Notes under the pieces: generated by a model
Told to the model about the DNA's origin: nothing
What the model saw: the letters and a program-made list of their open reading frames with translations, nothing else
Database searches by the model: none
From: Sabellastarte sp. h YS-2021
Lineage: Eukaryota; Annelida; Polychaeta; Sabellida; Sabellidae
Assembly: GCA_964017235.1 (NCBI GenBank)
Contig: OZ024929.1
Coordinates: 162,301,609-162,365,608 of the forward strand
Length of the DNA: 64,000 nucleotides
Direction: 5' to 3'
In this document: in pieces, positions 10,641 to 21,959 of the stretch
How the letters are laid out: each line of letters starts with the position of its first letter
How positions within the stretch are numbered: position 1 is the stretch's first letter
Program-made: the position numbers and the translations under genes

Positions 10641-13127
10641 AGGAGAGTGCCCGTGAACGGGCACTGTGTCAGCTGACTGAGTGTTTTTGATTTGTGAAGG
10701 TGATTAGAGGACAGAATAATTATCAGGAAAAGGGCTGTACAGAAATACAGTAAATGGTAACTGAACAGCAAGTTCGAAAGAAATTCCTTTTAAGTTTGGC
10801 TACCCTTGTTTGACCTTGAAGGAGGGGTCATTGAAGGTCAAATCTGACCACACCAAAAGATTCCCACCCCATGATTTCCTACAGGTTGGTTTATCATCCC
10901 AAACCTCTAGGATCAATAATAAGGGAGATATAAGCACTTTTCATGACTGACAAAAAACACCTGTGGCGGCCATCTTGTTTCTCAAAATGAGGCCAAAAAT
11001 ATTCCCAGACAACATTTTATAGTTATTAATATATACTGCAAACTTAAGAAAGCTAGCTATAATATTTTTTTTCATCAGAGCAGTAATGGTGAAATCTCTC
11101 TCTACACACTGCGGCTATCCAGTGGATGCAATGATTTATTCAACAGTGAGAACCTGAAAGTAGCTATTGCTCAGCTATGCCATGACATAGAGGTCTGCAA
11201 TTTCACTATGTTATAGCTGACCAAAAATTCTGTGAATAACATATTTAACAAATTTCTCTAAATGTAATAGTTTTCAAGTTACAACTGATTTACTCAACAG
11301 TGAGAACCTCAAAGGAACTATTACTCAGCTATGCAATGAGCTACATGTGTGAAATTTTACTATGTTATAGCTAACCCAAAAGTAGGTGAACAACATATTT
11401 AAGCAAACTACTGTAAATGCAATAGTTTTCAAGCTACAACTGATTTACTCAATAGTGAGAACCTGAAAATAGCTATTGCTCCGCTATGCCATGAGCTATA
11501 GGTCTGTAATTTCACTATGTTATAGCTGACCCAAAAGTAGGTGAACAATATATTTTAACAAAATACTCCAAATGCAATATTTTTCAAGTTATAGCTGATT
11601 TACTCAACAGTCAGTACCTGAGAATAGCTATTGCTCAGTTGTGCCATGAGCTATAGGTCTATAATTTCACTATGTTATAGCTGACCCAAAAGTAGCTGAA
11701 TAACATATTTGCACAAATTTCTGTAAATGCAATAGTTTTCCAATTATAACTGATTTACTCAACAGTGAGAACTTCAAAGTAGCTATTACTCAGCTATGAA
11801 ATGAGCCACAGGTCTGAAACTTCACTATATTATAGCTGACCCCAAAATAGGTGAATAACATATTGAAACAAAATACTCTAAATGCAATAGTTTTCAAGTT
11901 ATAAGTGATTTACTCAACAGTGATAACCTAAAAGTAGCTATTACTCAGCTATGCCATGAGCTACAGGTCTGAAATTTTACTATGTTATAGCTGGCCCAAA
12001 AGTAGCTGAATAACATATTTATACGAAATTCTCTAAATGCAATAGTTTTTAAGTTACAAGTGATTTTACTCATGATGGAAGTTACTGAAAAGCCCAAAAG
12101 TAGCTATTACTCACTTAGCTATTGAGACAGACACCCAACTTACTCACCATATTGTAGCTATGAAAAAAGTAGCTGAATAACATATTTTAACAAAATGCTC
12201 TAAATGCAACACTTTTCAAGTTATAAGTGATTTACTCAACAGTGATAACCTAAAAGTAGCTATTACTCAGCTATGCCATGAGCTACAGGTCTGAAATTTT
12301 ACTATGTTATAGCTGACCCAAAAGTAGCTGAATAACATGTTTATACGAAATTCTCTAAATGCAATAGTTTTCAAGTTATAAGCAATTTACTCAACAGTGA
12401 TAACCTAAAAGTAGCTATTACTCAGCTATGCCATGAGCTACAGGTCTGAAATTTCACTATGTTATAGCTGGCCCAAAAGTAGCTGAATAACTTATTTATA
12501 CGAAATTCTCTAAATGCAATAGTTTTTAAGTTACAAGTGATTTTACTCATGATGGAAGTTACTGAAAAGCCCAAAAGTAGCTATTACTCACTTAGCTATT
12601 GAGACAGACACCCAACTTACTCACCATATTGTAGCTATGAAAAAAGTAGCTGAACAACATATTTTCACAAAATGCTGTAAATGCAACACTTTTGAAGTTA
12701 TAAGTGATTTAGTGCATGATTTCATGAATGTTAATGCATTAAAAATTATTAAAAAAATTTATTAAAAAAAAAGTAAGACAGATCCAAGTCTCATACTCAC
12801 ACAAGAGAATCTACCTCTGGCCTAGTACATATATGCAAGATATGAGAGAAATCCCTGCAATAGTCACTGAGAAAATTGTGATAAAAAGTTGAAATTTTCA
12901 CACTTTTGGTGGGGGTACCCCCCTTGTAATGTCTCTAGCAAACAGACGAACAGACAGATTTGCATGCCTTGAACAATTTTTCATCCTCGATAGATAAGGT
13001 ATCTTTTAAAAAAAACAGCATGTCTCTAGGCCTTGTAGTTTTGGATAAGAAGTTGTTCACGCGGACGCGTACGCCCACACCGCAGAGTGATGACATAATG
13101 TCAGCTGACTGACAAGTCAGCTGATAT
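10641..13127 (+). mobile_element. Array element family B, plus-strand copy
   Basis: The left end carries hairpin 10646-10665 (AGTGCCCGTGAACGGGCACT) then TCAGCTGAC. The right end carries a long palindrome at 13100-13124 built on TCAGCTGAC. An array of about 155-160 bp units fills 11050-12720 (AAATGCAATAGTTTTCAAGTT, TTTACTCAACAGTGA, AGCTATTACTCAGCTATG). Next to the right end is the CpG-rich CGCGGACGCGTACGCCCACACC block. A second copy lies inverted at 36484-39515. The small ORF at 10586-10771 is shared by both copies because they are copies; no domain is recognisable. It lies in NDC1 intron 3. Confidence 0.8.
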
Positions 13128-13340
13128 AAAAAAACTATTTTTTTTTATCATATGACCTTGATAAAGATCAAAGGTCAAATTTAAGCATGTGGAAAAATTT
13201 TCCCACGCCTAATGTATATAACTGGCCAATATGATTAGAAAGCTTCCAATAATATGGGAGATGTTCAAGGTAGACCATAATGTGGCGGCAAGGAAACTGA
13301 AGTGAAAACAAATAAGCGCCTTTTCAGGGACGCTTAATTA
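13128..13340 (+). mobile_element. 3' end remnant of a family C element
   Basis: Contains AGACCATAATGTGGCGG, GAAAACAAATAAGCG and terminal hairpin 13314-13335 (AAGCGCC...GGACGCTT), then AATTA. It matches 790-905 and, in reverse, 44986-45075. Its terminal TTAATTA directly borders the splice donor of NDC1 exon 3. Confidence 0.8.
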
Positions 13341-13341
13341 C

Positions 13342-13443
13342 CACTAAAAAATCTGATTCTCTGTGAAGATACCACCCAGAAGACAAAACACATGAGGGTC
13401 ATGTACAGCCATTTTCTCAGGGATGTCATGCTGACTAATACCT
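13342..13443 (-). CDS. NDC1: NDC1 nucleoporin, coding exon 3
   Basis: The 102-bp exon has acceptor TATCTTCTTTTTCAG and donor AGTG|GTAATT. It opens with two bases that complete the phase-1 codon left by exon 2 and closes with one base that completes the first valine of exon 4, so exons 2-3-4 join in frame. It encodes about 34 residues including SLRKWLYMTLMCFVFWVVSS, a hydrophobic membrane helix, followed by QRIRFFS and then VVP from exon 4. In the NDC1 family a helix stands just before the VVP...SR motif at this distance. Its donor is made of, or touches, the end of a family C element. Confidence 0.72.
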
Positions 13444-13935
13444 CTGAAAAAGAAGATACTCAGCCTCTAAAAATGCTTGCTATTTGTTTCAGATAAAACC
13501 TTTGTACAGCAGGGCTTTCCCTTCACCTTTTTAACACCCGGCACCTCAAGTTTCGAGGGTCCATATTAACATCTTTCTTAGGTGTCCTAGAATCTAGGGA
13601 CAGTACCAGTGGTTGTACCGCTAAAAATTCAAAACTGGTTTGCAGGGTTTTAAAACAAATAAAATCTGGTGTTTTTACCCTCATCATTGATATGGTGAAA
13701 CTGACCACGTGTACATGATCAATAATTTATACCTGAAAATGCATATTGCAAGATATTATACAGTGAGTAAACTTAATTTTTTTTATCTGGTATAAAGTCA
13801 AAATCCAAGATATTTGCATACATATATATATATTTTATTTAATCCTAAAAATAATGTTTGCAAGAACCAGTTCAACAATACTCTATGGATTTTATTTCTA
13901 TCAAAACAAAATGAAAAATAACATCAGTGATGCCC

Positions 13936-15191
13936 GTACCCCACAGCCTGGGGAAATAGTTTTCAACACCATGAGATATAGAAGTAGTGAAACAGTACAA
14001 AGATTGGGATACTTCAGCAGTGTCTAAATGATGTTTAAGTAGAGAAAATAACGTCTAAGAGAAACAAAATGTATGCAAAGATAAAGTATTAAAACAAGAC
14101 AATTCAATAGCAAGATAAAAGCATTAATCAGTACACTAAAACCTATGATGCACACCTACAACCCCAAAGCAATGTCCCTAACAACTATCAACTTCCAACA
14201 CTTTACAGTTTCAGAGATATTGCCTGGACAAAATTTTAAAGGTTAAGGTTACTACGGCAAGGCCAAATGTCAAATCAAGGTCACACCATGACATTGCACA
14301 CCTACAACCCCCAACCAATGTCCCTACTAAGTATCAATTTCCTACACCTTACATTTTCTGAGCCGGACAAGATTTTATAGGTCAAGGTCACTACGGCAAG
14401 CTTAAAGGTCAAATCAAGGTCACACCGTGATGTTGCACACCTACACCCCCCTAACCAATGTCCCTACCAAGTATCAACTTCCTACACCTTACAGTTTCTG
14501 AGATATAGCCCAGACAAGCTTTTATAGGTTAAGATCACTACAGCAAGGTCAAATGTCAAATCAGGGTCACATAATGACAATGCACACCTACAACCCCCAA
14601 CCAATGTCCCTGCCAAGTATCAACTCCCTACACCTTATGGTTTCCGAGATATAGCCTGGACGAGATTTTATAGGTCAAGGTCACTACAGCAAGGTCAAAG
14701 GTCCAATCAAGGTCAGACCATGACACTGCACACCTACACCCCCTAACCAATGTCCCTACCAAGTATCAACTCCCTACATCTTACGGTTTCCGAGATATAG
14801 CCCGGACAAGATTTTATAGGTCAAGGTCACTACAGCAAGGTCAGAGGTCAAATCAAGGTCAGACCATGACGTTGCAGACCTACACCCCCTAACCAATGTC
14901 CCTACCAAGTATCAACTTCCTACACCTTACAGTTTCCGAGATATAGCCCGGACAAGATTTTATAGGTCAAGGTCACTACGGCAAGGTCAAATCAAGGTCA
15001 GACCATGATGTTGCACACCTAGTCATCTACACCTCCTAACCAATGTCCCTACCAAGTATCAATTTCCTACACCTTACGGTTTCTGAGATACAGCCCGGAC
15101 AAACTTTTTCCCGTCACCGGCCCGCCCACCCACCCATCCGGACACCATGGGTGAAAACAATACCCCGACAGCCCTTAAGGGCTGTGGGGTA
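13936..15191 (+). mobile_element. Array element family H, hairpin-ended
   Basis: Left end near 13939-13953 (CCCCACAGCCTGGGG). Right end is the 31-nt near-perfect hairpin 15161-15191 (TACCCC...ACAGCCCTTAAGGGCTGT...GGGGTA). Between them, 14118-15110 is an array of about 140-148 bp units (CACACCTACA, CCAATGTCCCTACCAAGTATC, TTCCGAGATATAGCC, AAGGTCACTACGGCAAGGTC), about seven copies. A CpG/C-rich block (15110-15150) separates array and hairpin. Reverse-oriented units occur at 44205-44480, 54770-55000 and 57660-57960. Confidence 0.75.
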
Positions 15192-15640
15192 AAAAAGTAC
15201 TAAAATCGCATATATTCCCAATTATTGCCCATTTGACACCACTTTAGTTACTGCTGACAGCTTCAGAAATAAATTACTGGGTTACCAGTTACGGAATAAA
15301 CAGCGATGTCATATTTGAAAATAAAATCAGTAGAACTTCCTGAAAATGTCTTCCAACGTGGGCGATAATTGGGTGATTGCGCCTTCTATATCAAGAAACT
15401 TGCAACTGCAAATTTTCACCATACGTCTGTCAGATACAAGAGACTCAATTTATTTCTTTTTGCCAATTTACTGCATGTGCTGAATTAAACAGCCAGTTAG
15501 CATACCTAAAATATTGTACTGAAACAATTTTATGTACCTTAGAAAAAATCTTGGTGAATGGATGACTGGCCCAAATACAAAGTATCCCCTTTTCTCTGTC
15601 ACCCTTGCATAAAAACACTTAACCATGGTAAAATACCTAC

Positions 15641-15761
15641 CAACAATCCAAAGATGAGGATGAAAGAGACTAACATTAGCTACTGCAATATACAAATATG
15701 AAGACAAAGGAAGCAGTCCTGTTGCCCAAAACAATGATCCTCTACCTCTCCAAAGAGAAAC
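15641..15761 (-). CDS. NDC1: NDC1 nucleoporin, coding exon 2
   Basis: The 121-bp exon has acceptor TTCTCTGTTTTTCAG and donor TTGTTG|GTAGGT. It opens in phase 0 and ends in phase 1. It reads VSLWRGRGSLFWATGLLPLS, then YLYIAVANVSLFHPHLWIV. The NDC1 N terminus has the same plan: an LWR near the start, W and LP in the first helix, and the diagnostic LFHP followed by W after it. The hydrophobic core is the first transmembrane segment. The longer antisense-strand ORF spanning 15468-15785 includes intron on both sides; only this part is exon. Confidence 0.8.
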
Positions 15762-16079
15762 CTGAAAAACAGAGAAGTCCAGCAAACTTGAACAAAGTGA
15801 CTTTCACTATGATGTACCTTATACTACTAGCTTAAATGCCACGAGATCACATGAGGAAAAGCTGTGAAACAACACCATTGTGATGGTATGATGTCCCACC
15901 AAGGGTTAAATACTAAATGTGGTAAAGGATATAAAAATATAAAGTGTCATTAACTCCAAAGGAATTGTTTTTGCATTCTTATTTGAGAATTCTGTTACAA
16001 AAAAGTACACAACACATTAAAAGCCATTGAATATATACCAGAGTAGGCACACAAAGTAGGTGTAACAAAGGTTTCCTAC

Positions 16080-18471
16080 ATACATCTTACAATGTGGTTT
16101 TTTGTCTGAACCTATAATTATTGGTAGGGGTTGTCGACAGGGTGATCTAGTGTAGGGATTGGTGCTCGATCTTTCAATATCGATCGATCATCCCACAGAA
16201 CTGCCGATATCGACACATACTACCAGCATTTCAATATCGAAACCACATATAAGAAACAGACAAAAATAAAATAAACAGAGTAATTTTACTGCTTAAATAA
16301 ATATTTATTATATAAACGCCTTAAAAAGCACATTTACAACAGAAATAAATTGGTTCAAGTCTGGCGCCATCTTTGTTTACATTGTCAGTGACAACTTCCG
16401 GTTTCACGGAAGAGAAACAAAACCTGACAGCTAGTACACAAAAAAGCATGAAAACTCTTATTTGATTGGATTTTTGTTCATTTTATTTAATTTTATATTG
16501 CAGAAATATATTTTTGGTGCATAAGTAGTATCTTTTGATAATTTCGTGAATTTATATGTGCACGTTTTCAAATAACCTGTATTATCGCCCACGGCTTACG
16601 TTAACGGTCCCGATATTGAAATATCGATCGATCCACAACCCTAAATTTTCATTCGATATCGATCCTCAATATGGCTCTCGATCCCTATACTAGGGTGATC
16701 CCATATCACCATACATGTTTTTGTTTGTCGCAGAATTCTTAACACTTATGATCGAAAACCATAAAGATATTAAAGGTATGAAAATAGGTAAATACTCCTT
16801 TAAGATAGTGCAGTTCGCAGACGATACAACTATAATACTGGATGGCACTCAACATTCATTACAGGCAACTCTTAACGTTTTAAAAATATATGGTTCAATG
16901 TCTGGACTTAAGGTGAATACTGAAAAAACAAAAACCATATGGTTTGGCAGTAAAAGAGGGTCAAAAGACAAGCTGGCCATCTCATCAGATTTAGTTTGGG
17001 ATGACTCCGAGTTTACTTTATTAGGTCTGGAATTTTCAGTGAATCTTCCAAGTATTCCAATTAAGAATTATTCCAAAGCAATAAGTAGCATTAATAAGAC
17101 AATAGAGTCATGGAAGTATAGAAAGACAACTCCAATTGGAAAGATTACGATTATTAAAAGTCTATTGCTATCTAAACTTGTACATTTATTTATGCTACTA
17201 CCCATAACAGATAAAATACTAAAAGAAATAAATTCAATCCTCTATAAATTTCTTTGGGGAGGTAAAGCCGATAAAGTAAATAGACAAGATGTATGTAAAC
17301 CATATATAAAGGGAGGACTACAAATGACAGATATTTTTCTTTTTGAAAAACGTATGAAATTGAAATGGTTACAGCTTATTATGAATTCAAATTCTAAAGG
17401 ATGGTTTAAACTATTGGATAAATGTCTTGGTAATGTTAATAATATTTTTATTTTTGGAACTGAAAGGTGCATAAAAACTAAACACTGTTTAAATCCTTTT
17501 TGGGAATCAGTATTTAGATATTGGACTGATATTGAAAAATCCCATCAATTTGAGTCAAACGATGACATTTGGAGTAATTGTCTTTGGTATAACAACAAAC
17601 TGGGTACACAAGACATTTGCTTCCAAGACTGGGTGAATATGGGTATTAACTTTGTTTCTGATATGTTGAATGAAAATGGCAGTGTGCTTAGTTTAAATGA
17701 AATGAAACAGGTATATCATTCAAATATTAATTTTCTTAATTATTATGCAATTAGTGGTCTTGTAAAAAAATTCATTTCCAAAAATAAAAAAGGAGACAAA
17801 TTGGATATATTGAAACCATATATTCCATTTCATGTCAAAACAATCGTGAATTTAAAGAAACATACAGGAAATCAATTCAAAGGAAATAAATGTAATGATT
17901 TACTAGGACAAAAGGAAATAAAATGGAATAGAGAGTTAAACCTAGAGCAAGATCAACTTTTTTGGAAATGTATATATAAAGGTTGTTTTTGGCCCATTCA
18001 AATGTCTATATATGGTTTCAATACAGAATACTACGAAAAATATTGGGTACCAATAACCTTTTGTTTAAAATTAAAGTGTCACAGTCAAGCCAGTGTCGAC
18101 TCTGTAGTGAGCAAACAGAAACTATTAGTCATTTATTTTCACAATGTTCCAAGTCTATAGACTTGTGGGAAAACATAAAGGTTTGGATAAAGTCAAAAAT
18201 TGGTTACATTCTTACTTTAAACAGTAAATTAATGATCTTAGGAGAAAATAATTTTGATGAACACTTTTGGCCTTTAAACTTTGTATTAATAGTTACAAGA
18301 TACTATATCTTTGCATGTGCACAAAAAAGTCAGATGCCTAATATTTATGTCTTACAGAAAAAGTTAAAGTCAAAATATCAGGAACAAGAGATATTATCAA
18401 AACTTAATAATTATGAAAACAAATTTGCACAAAATTGGGTAATATGGAGATCAATCTTTGACAATATCTAA
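16080..18471 (+). pseudogene. 5'-truncated L1/Tx1-like LINE reverse transcriptase, split by a MITE
   Basis: Non-LTR retrotransposon ORF2 remnant, antisense in NDC1 intron 1. Before the MITE (to 16147) the frame reads GFLSEPIIIGRGCRQGD; it resumes after it with PISPYMFLFVAEF. The RT active-site motif is FADDTT (16814-16831), followed by thumb-like and FLWGGK (about 17250) motifs and GGLQM, typical of L1/Tx1-like elements. The frame shifts near 18020; the second part runs to 18471 and holds a C-x2-C-x8-H-x4-C zinc knuckle (CRLC...HLFSQC, from 18093). The endonuclease and most RT N-terminal blocks are absent: a dead, 5'-truncated copy. The AT-rich tail to about 18790 and a duplicated GGGGTGGG stretch to about 19040 may be its 3' UTR. 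Confidence 0.85.
16148..16692. mobile_element. hAT-type MITE inserted in the LINE RT frame
   Basis: The 545-bp element begins TAGTGTAGGGAT and ends ATCCCTATACTA. Perfect 8-bp duplication GGGTGATC (16140-16147, 16693-16700). Near both ends are ATATCGATCGATC palindromic stretches in inverted orientation. It was inserted after the LINE, because excision restores the RT frame across RQGDP. Confidence 0.92.
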
Positions 18472-19340
18472 TATCCTGCCAAATACATAAATAATATTAA
18501 TATATTATATGTAAAATTTAGTTGGTAAGTATTTCAGTATGAAGAACCAATATTAAAAGCTTTGTAGGGTTTTGATATAAATATGTATGTAAAATTATAT
18601 ACAATACCTTTTTTGTATCAACATATAGTGTAATGTGTTGTAAAGATTCATAGTTTTTCATAGAAAAAATGTTTACCACATCAAAGATAATTATCAAATT
18701 GATCATATAATTTAATTTTTTAATTGATCATATAATTTAATTTTTAATTTTTTTCATGTAATTTATTGTGTAACTGTGATTGTTTCGGAGAAATTTAGGG
18801 GTGGGTGTGAATGGGTAGTGGTGGTGGACCAATTCACGCCCACTCTCAGTTTTCAGTAAGGTTTACAGTTTTTGAGGGAAATATGTCATGTTATAGATAA
18901 TGATAAAATTGATCATATACATTTGTAATATATTGTGGAACTATAGCTGTTTTTGATTAATTTAGGGGTGGGCATGAATTGGTCTACCACCACGCTGCCA
19001 CCACTACACGGGCATAAACTGGTCCACCATCACTACTTTAAAATTCTCCACTCAAAGCACCGATGGGGCCACTGCTATGAAAATTTACTATGACACACAT
19101 CAAAGGTAGTTGAGCAAGGTATTTCACAAAAACGCCTGAAGTTCAATAGCCTAGGTCTGGGTTTTTTACGTCAAAACTGGTTCTAACCATCAAATCTGTC
19201 AATGACGGTATCACATTCATTTCAGTTTTTTAAAATTAGCATGATAACTAGTTCAGCAGACATTATAATATTGGCAGGAAGACAGAATCCCAGTCTTCGA
19301 AAGGGATGTTTACTGATGAACTCAATTATCGCCCACATAC

Positions 19341-19388
19341 CTCACTTTTATAAAATTCAGTCGTTTTGTAATTATCAACTGTTGTCAT
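19341..19388 (-). CDS. NDC1: NDC1 nucleoporin, coding exon 1 (start)
   Basis: Proposed start exon: ATG at 19386-19388 in the context GTGAAAATGA, 16 codons reading MTTVDNYKTTEFYKSE, then donor GAG|GTATGTGGG. It ends in phase 0, matching the phase-0 opening of exon 2 (VSLWRGR). A short polar N-terminal tail before the first helix is normal for NDC1. The upstream 5' UTR and promoter would lie at about 19389-19553, which has a few CpGs (TTGGCGCTG, TTTCGGAA) just before a Mutator-like insertion. The call rests on phase and position; a start exon this short cannot be proved by similarity. Confidence 0.6.
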
Positions 19389-19553
19389 TTTCACAGGTGA
19401 ATTTTACTTTCGCTAACTCAACTTTTTTTCAATTGAAATGTTTGGCTGGACAAAATAAATAAAAATTTCAGCGAAACTGAAGTTGGCGCTGTTGGTTTTC
19501 GGAACACACTAAACTACAGTTGCGAAATATTCAAACTAAAACATTCCGGCTAA

Positions 19554-20019
19554 TAGACGTGGTTACCTCGGCTCTACTTTACTTGCGTGTAGAGCACGAC
19601 CCCACGTAAAACTAGAGATTTGCAAAAAATAATTTTCTGTTGAATAAAACATGATCAAATGACTCAAAATGGTTTGATACCGTTAAAAACAGTTGATATT
19701 AAGCCAAGGACACATCAAATACAATATGTGTATAATATTTATGCTATTTTATACAGTTTTTATAAATAACAAAAGATCATTTTCAAATTTTTGGAGAAAT
19801 GGTACAAAAAATATTGAAAATGAGGAAATATCCTTTACTTTTTGGTCAAATATGTTTGCATGTTGACTGACTATTGAGGTAAATGTAACAAAATAGTTGT
19901 AGGAGCAGTTGTGTGTATAATTTGTTTGGTATTTGTGTTTTATGCAAATCTCTAGTTTTATGTGGGGTCGTGCCACGGCTCTACACGCAAGTAAAGTAGA
20001 GCTGAGGTAACCATGTCTA
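19554..20019. mobile_element. Mutator-like TIR element, 9-bp target duplication
   Basis: The 466-bp element has long inverted repeats of about 75 bp starting TAGACRTGGTTACCTC and including CTCTACTTTACTTGCGTG, GACCCCAC and CTAGAGATTTGCA. A perfect 9-bp duplication TCCGGCTAA flanks it (19545-19553, 20020-20028). Long TIRs with 9-bp duplications are typical of MULEs. No transposase. It sits directly upstream of the inferred NDC1 5' UTR. The ORF at 19749-19976 is internal and unconvincing. Confidence 0.88.
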
Positions 20020-20029
20020 TCCGGCTAAG

Positions 20030-21090
20030 TGCATTCCAGGAGACAACATGATTACTCATTTATAAATATAAAGATTAAAGTTGGGGTTTTAAATTTCTTT
20101 CAAAAGCTAAAGTTATTCTTTGTGAAAGTCTTAAGTTTCATTCAAGAAATAGTCTCAGATTTGAGATCGGTTCCCGGCTGAGACATATCTCAATTTTTTA
20201 TTCACAACCAGGATTCCAGTTTGGACTAGTGAAAATTCTTTTAATGTAAACAAACAGTAAACATACTCACCCTCCCGTTGATTTTTAATCACCTCACCAG
20301 CAAGTATTCGTTTTTGTTTTTTTATATCTAACAACGTAATCTGACATCTATTTTTTTTTTAAAAATTGAAAAATTTTGTCTTTCTTATCATTTTCATGTC
20401 ACATGATCTCTGTAGCTATTCTGTTTGCCAATAAATTTAAACAAAAGTTAAGGCCAAATATTTGCATATGTTGAATATTATTTCTAGTTTACACCACAAA
20501 AGCCAAAATAGGCATCTCAATAAGTTGAAATAATGTTTAAGATTTCACCAAAATATTTGAGACAGTTACAACCAGTCTTAAGCTGTCTCACTAAATGTGA
20601 GAGTAAACTTGGTCTCACATATTCTGTGAATAGCCAAAAAAGGTCTCGCATTTGAGATTGACCAACATTTAAGATTACAATGGTTTGGGCATGTAAAAAA
20701 ATATAAGGAATCTACAGAGCATGAATGAATCTCAAGATTTAAATTATAGTTTAACACTCAAACCATCATTATCAGTAGTGTATAAGAGAGTGTATTTTGC
20801 AACTTTACTCAACATTTTTCTCCCATGGACCAGGGAGTTAATATACTTATATTGCTGGACCTGAAGAATAACATAATGGCTGGCCTTTGCAAGGTCTTAA
20901 CAATACCATAGGGTATGCCTAATGTACCATGGCTTTCTACTTTTAATTCCACTGCAGTCCCTACTCCCTAGTCAAATATAGCAGTCTTGGTGTGGTTCTT
21001 ACTCCTCTGTCTGGCACCTTCTTTGACAAACCAATGAATATTCTTTCTTCACTTTTCTTACTTTTTAGCTTTTCGTCAATTAAAGACTGT
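20030..21090. other. Intergenic stretch, no gene seen
   Basis: AT-rich. A GTCTCA/TGAGAC-rich segment (20140-20660) has weakly inverted ends (TCTCAGATTTGAGATC near 20150; TCTCGCATTTGAGATT near 20647) and may be an old MITE, but I cannot define borders or a duplication. Confidence 0.4.
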
Positions 21091-21094
21091 GTCT

Positions 21095-21260
21095 GGTAGC
21101 CATGGAGACGAAATGGTAACACACTAACCTTCCAGATGGGAAATCGGAGTTTAAATCCTGGCCAGGCCTCAAGTGCAAAAGCTGTTAACTGTCTGATATT
21201 GTTCAGCAGTTTACAATACAGAACCTTGACAAATTGTATGTACTGATTTCTTACACCTTT
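21095..21260 (+). repeat. Probable tRNA-derived SINE fragment
   Basis: The stretch holds an A-box-like GACGAAATGGTAAC and a B-box-like GGAGTTTAAATCC with tRNA-like spacing, and a matching GGCCAGGCC region, followed by a non-tRNA body (AAGCTGTTAACTG, TTCAGCAGTTTAC). It is too diverged to be a functional tRNA gene: no clear anticodon stem or acceptor pairing. Confidence 0.5.
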
Positions 21261-21959
21261 CTAATTATAGCGGTCACAATATAACAAATGAACAGGTACT
21301 AGGCTTGACATAAGACAAAAAAATAAAATACTGTGTTATATAGCCAGAATATCTCCTTTGCGGAACAACCTTGTTACAGCTGGAGTGTATATATAACTGT
21401 TTCAATGCACAAGGTTTGCATAGATTACATTTGGGTTTTCTTTCTTGCCCCACTTTACTAAGTTGGTTGGTGTTGGCAACGCATCATATGCAGACCAGAA
21501 ATTGATTCTAAGTGGTTCCATCTTCAACAATTTATTCCAGGATATTTTATTTTAGGCAGAACTATTCCCATCTCATTTAAGTATCCTGGTTTTGCAAAGT
21601 CACCACTTTCATATGTCTGTGTTTTTCTTTGGCTTTATCTCTTGTACTAGGGCATCTCTTTTACCTTTGTTCTTTGCTTTACTACACTCTTGTTGGTTGC
21701 CCTTATCCTATACCCTATTTTCCAGCACACACCATGCCAACTATATGTTCCAGCTTATGTTCCAAACTGGTTTTTGCTTGTCTTCCTGTCTCTGGGACAT
21801 TCTTATATTCATTGTTATACCTACCTAGCTCACCATATTTTTCCATGGACTCCTTCAGTGTAAATATTTTCAAATGTGCTAAAATTTCAAATTTTACATG
21901 TTTCAATATATAATGTTATCACTACCTATCTATATACCTATCCTCTTTGTTCCTTGTGC

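Noticed and set aside
10586-10771. Conserved small ORF also found at 39385-39591
   Set aside because: The two are conserved because they lie in duplicate family B elements; the copies diverge outside the repeat and no domain is visible.
18790-19040. Separate tandem repeat or gene with GGGGTGGG boxes
   Set aside because: Two diverged units directly after the LINE coding end, more likely its 3' UTR.
21100-21175. Functional tRNA gene
   Set aside because: A- and B-box-like motifs exist but no complete cloverleaf or credible anticodon stem; better as a SINE remnant.
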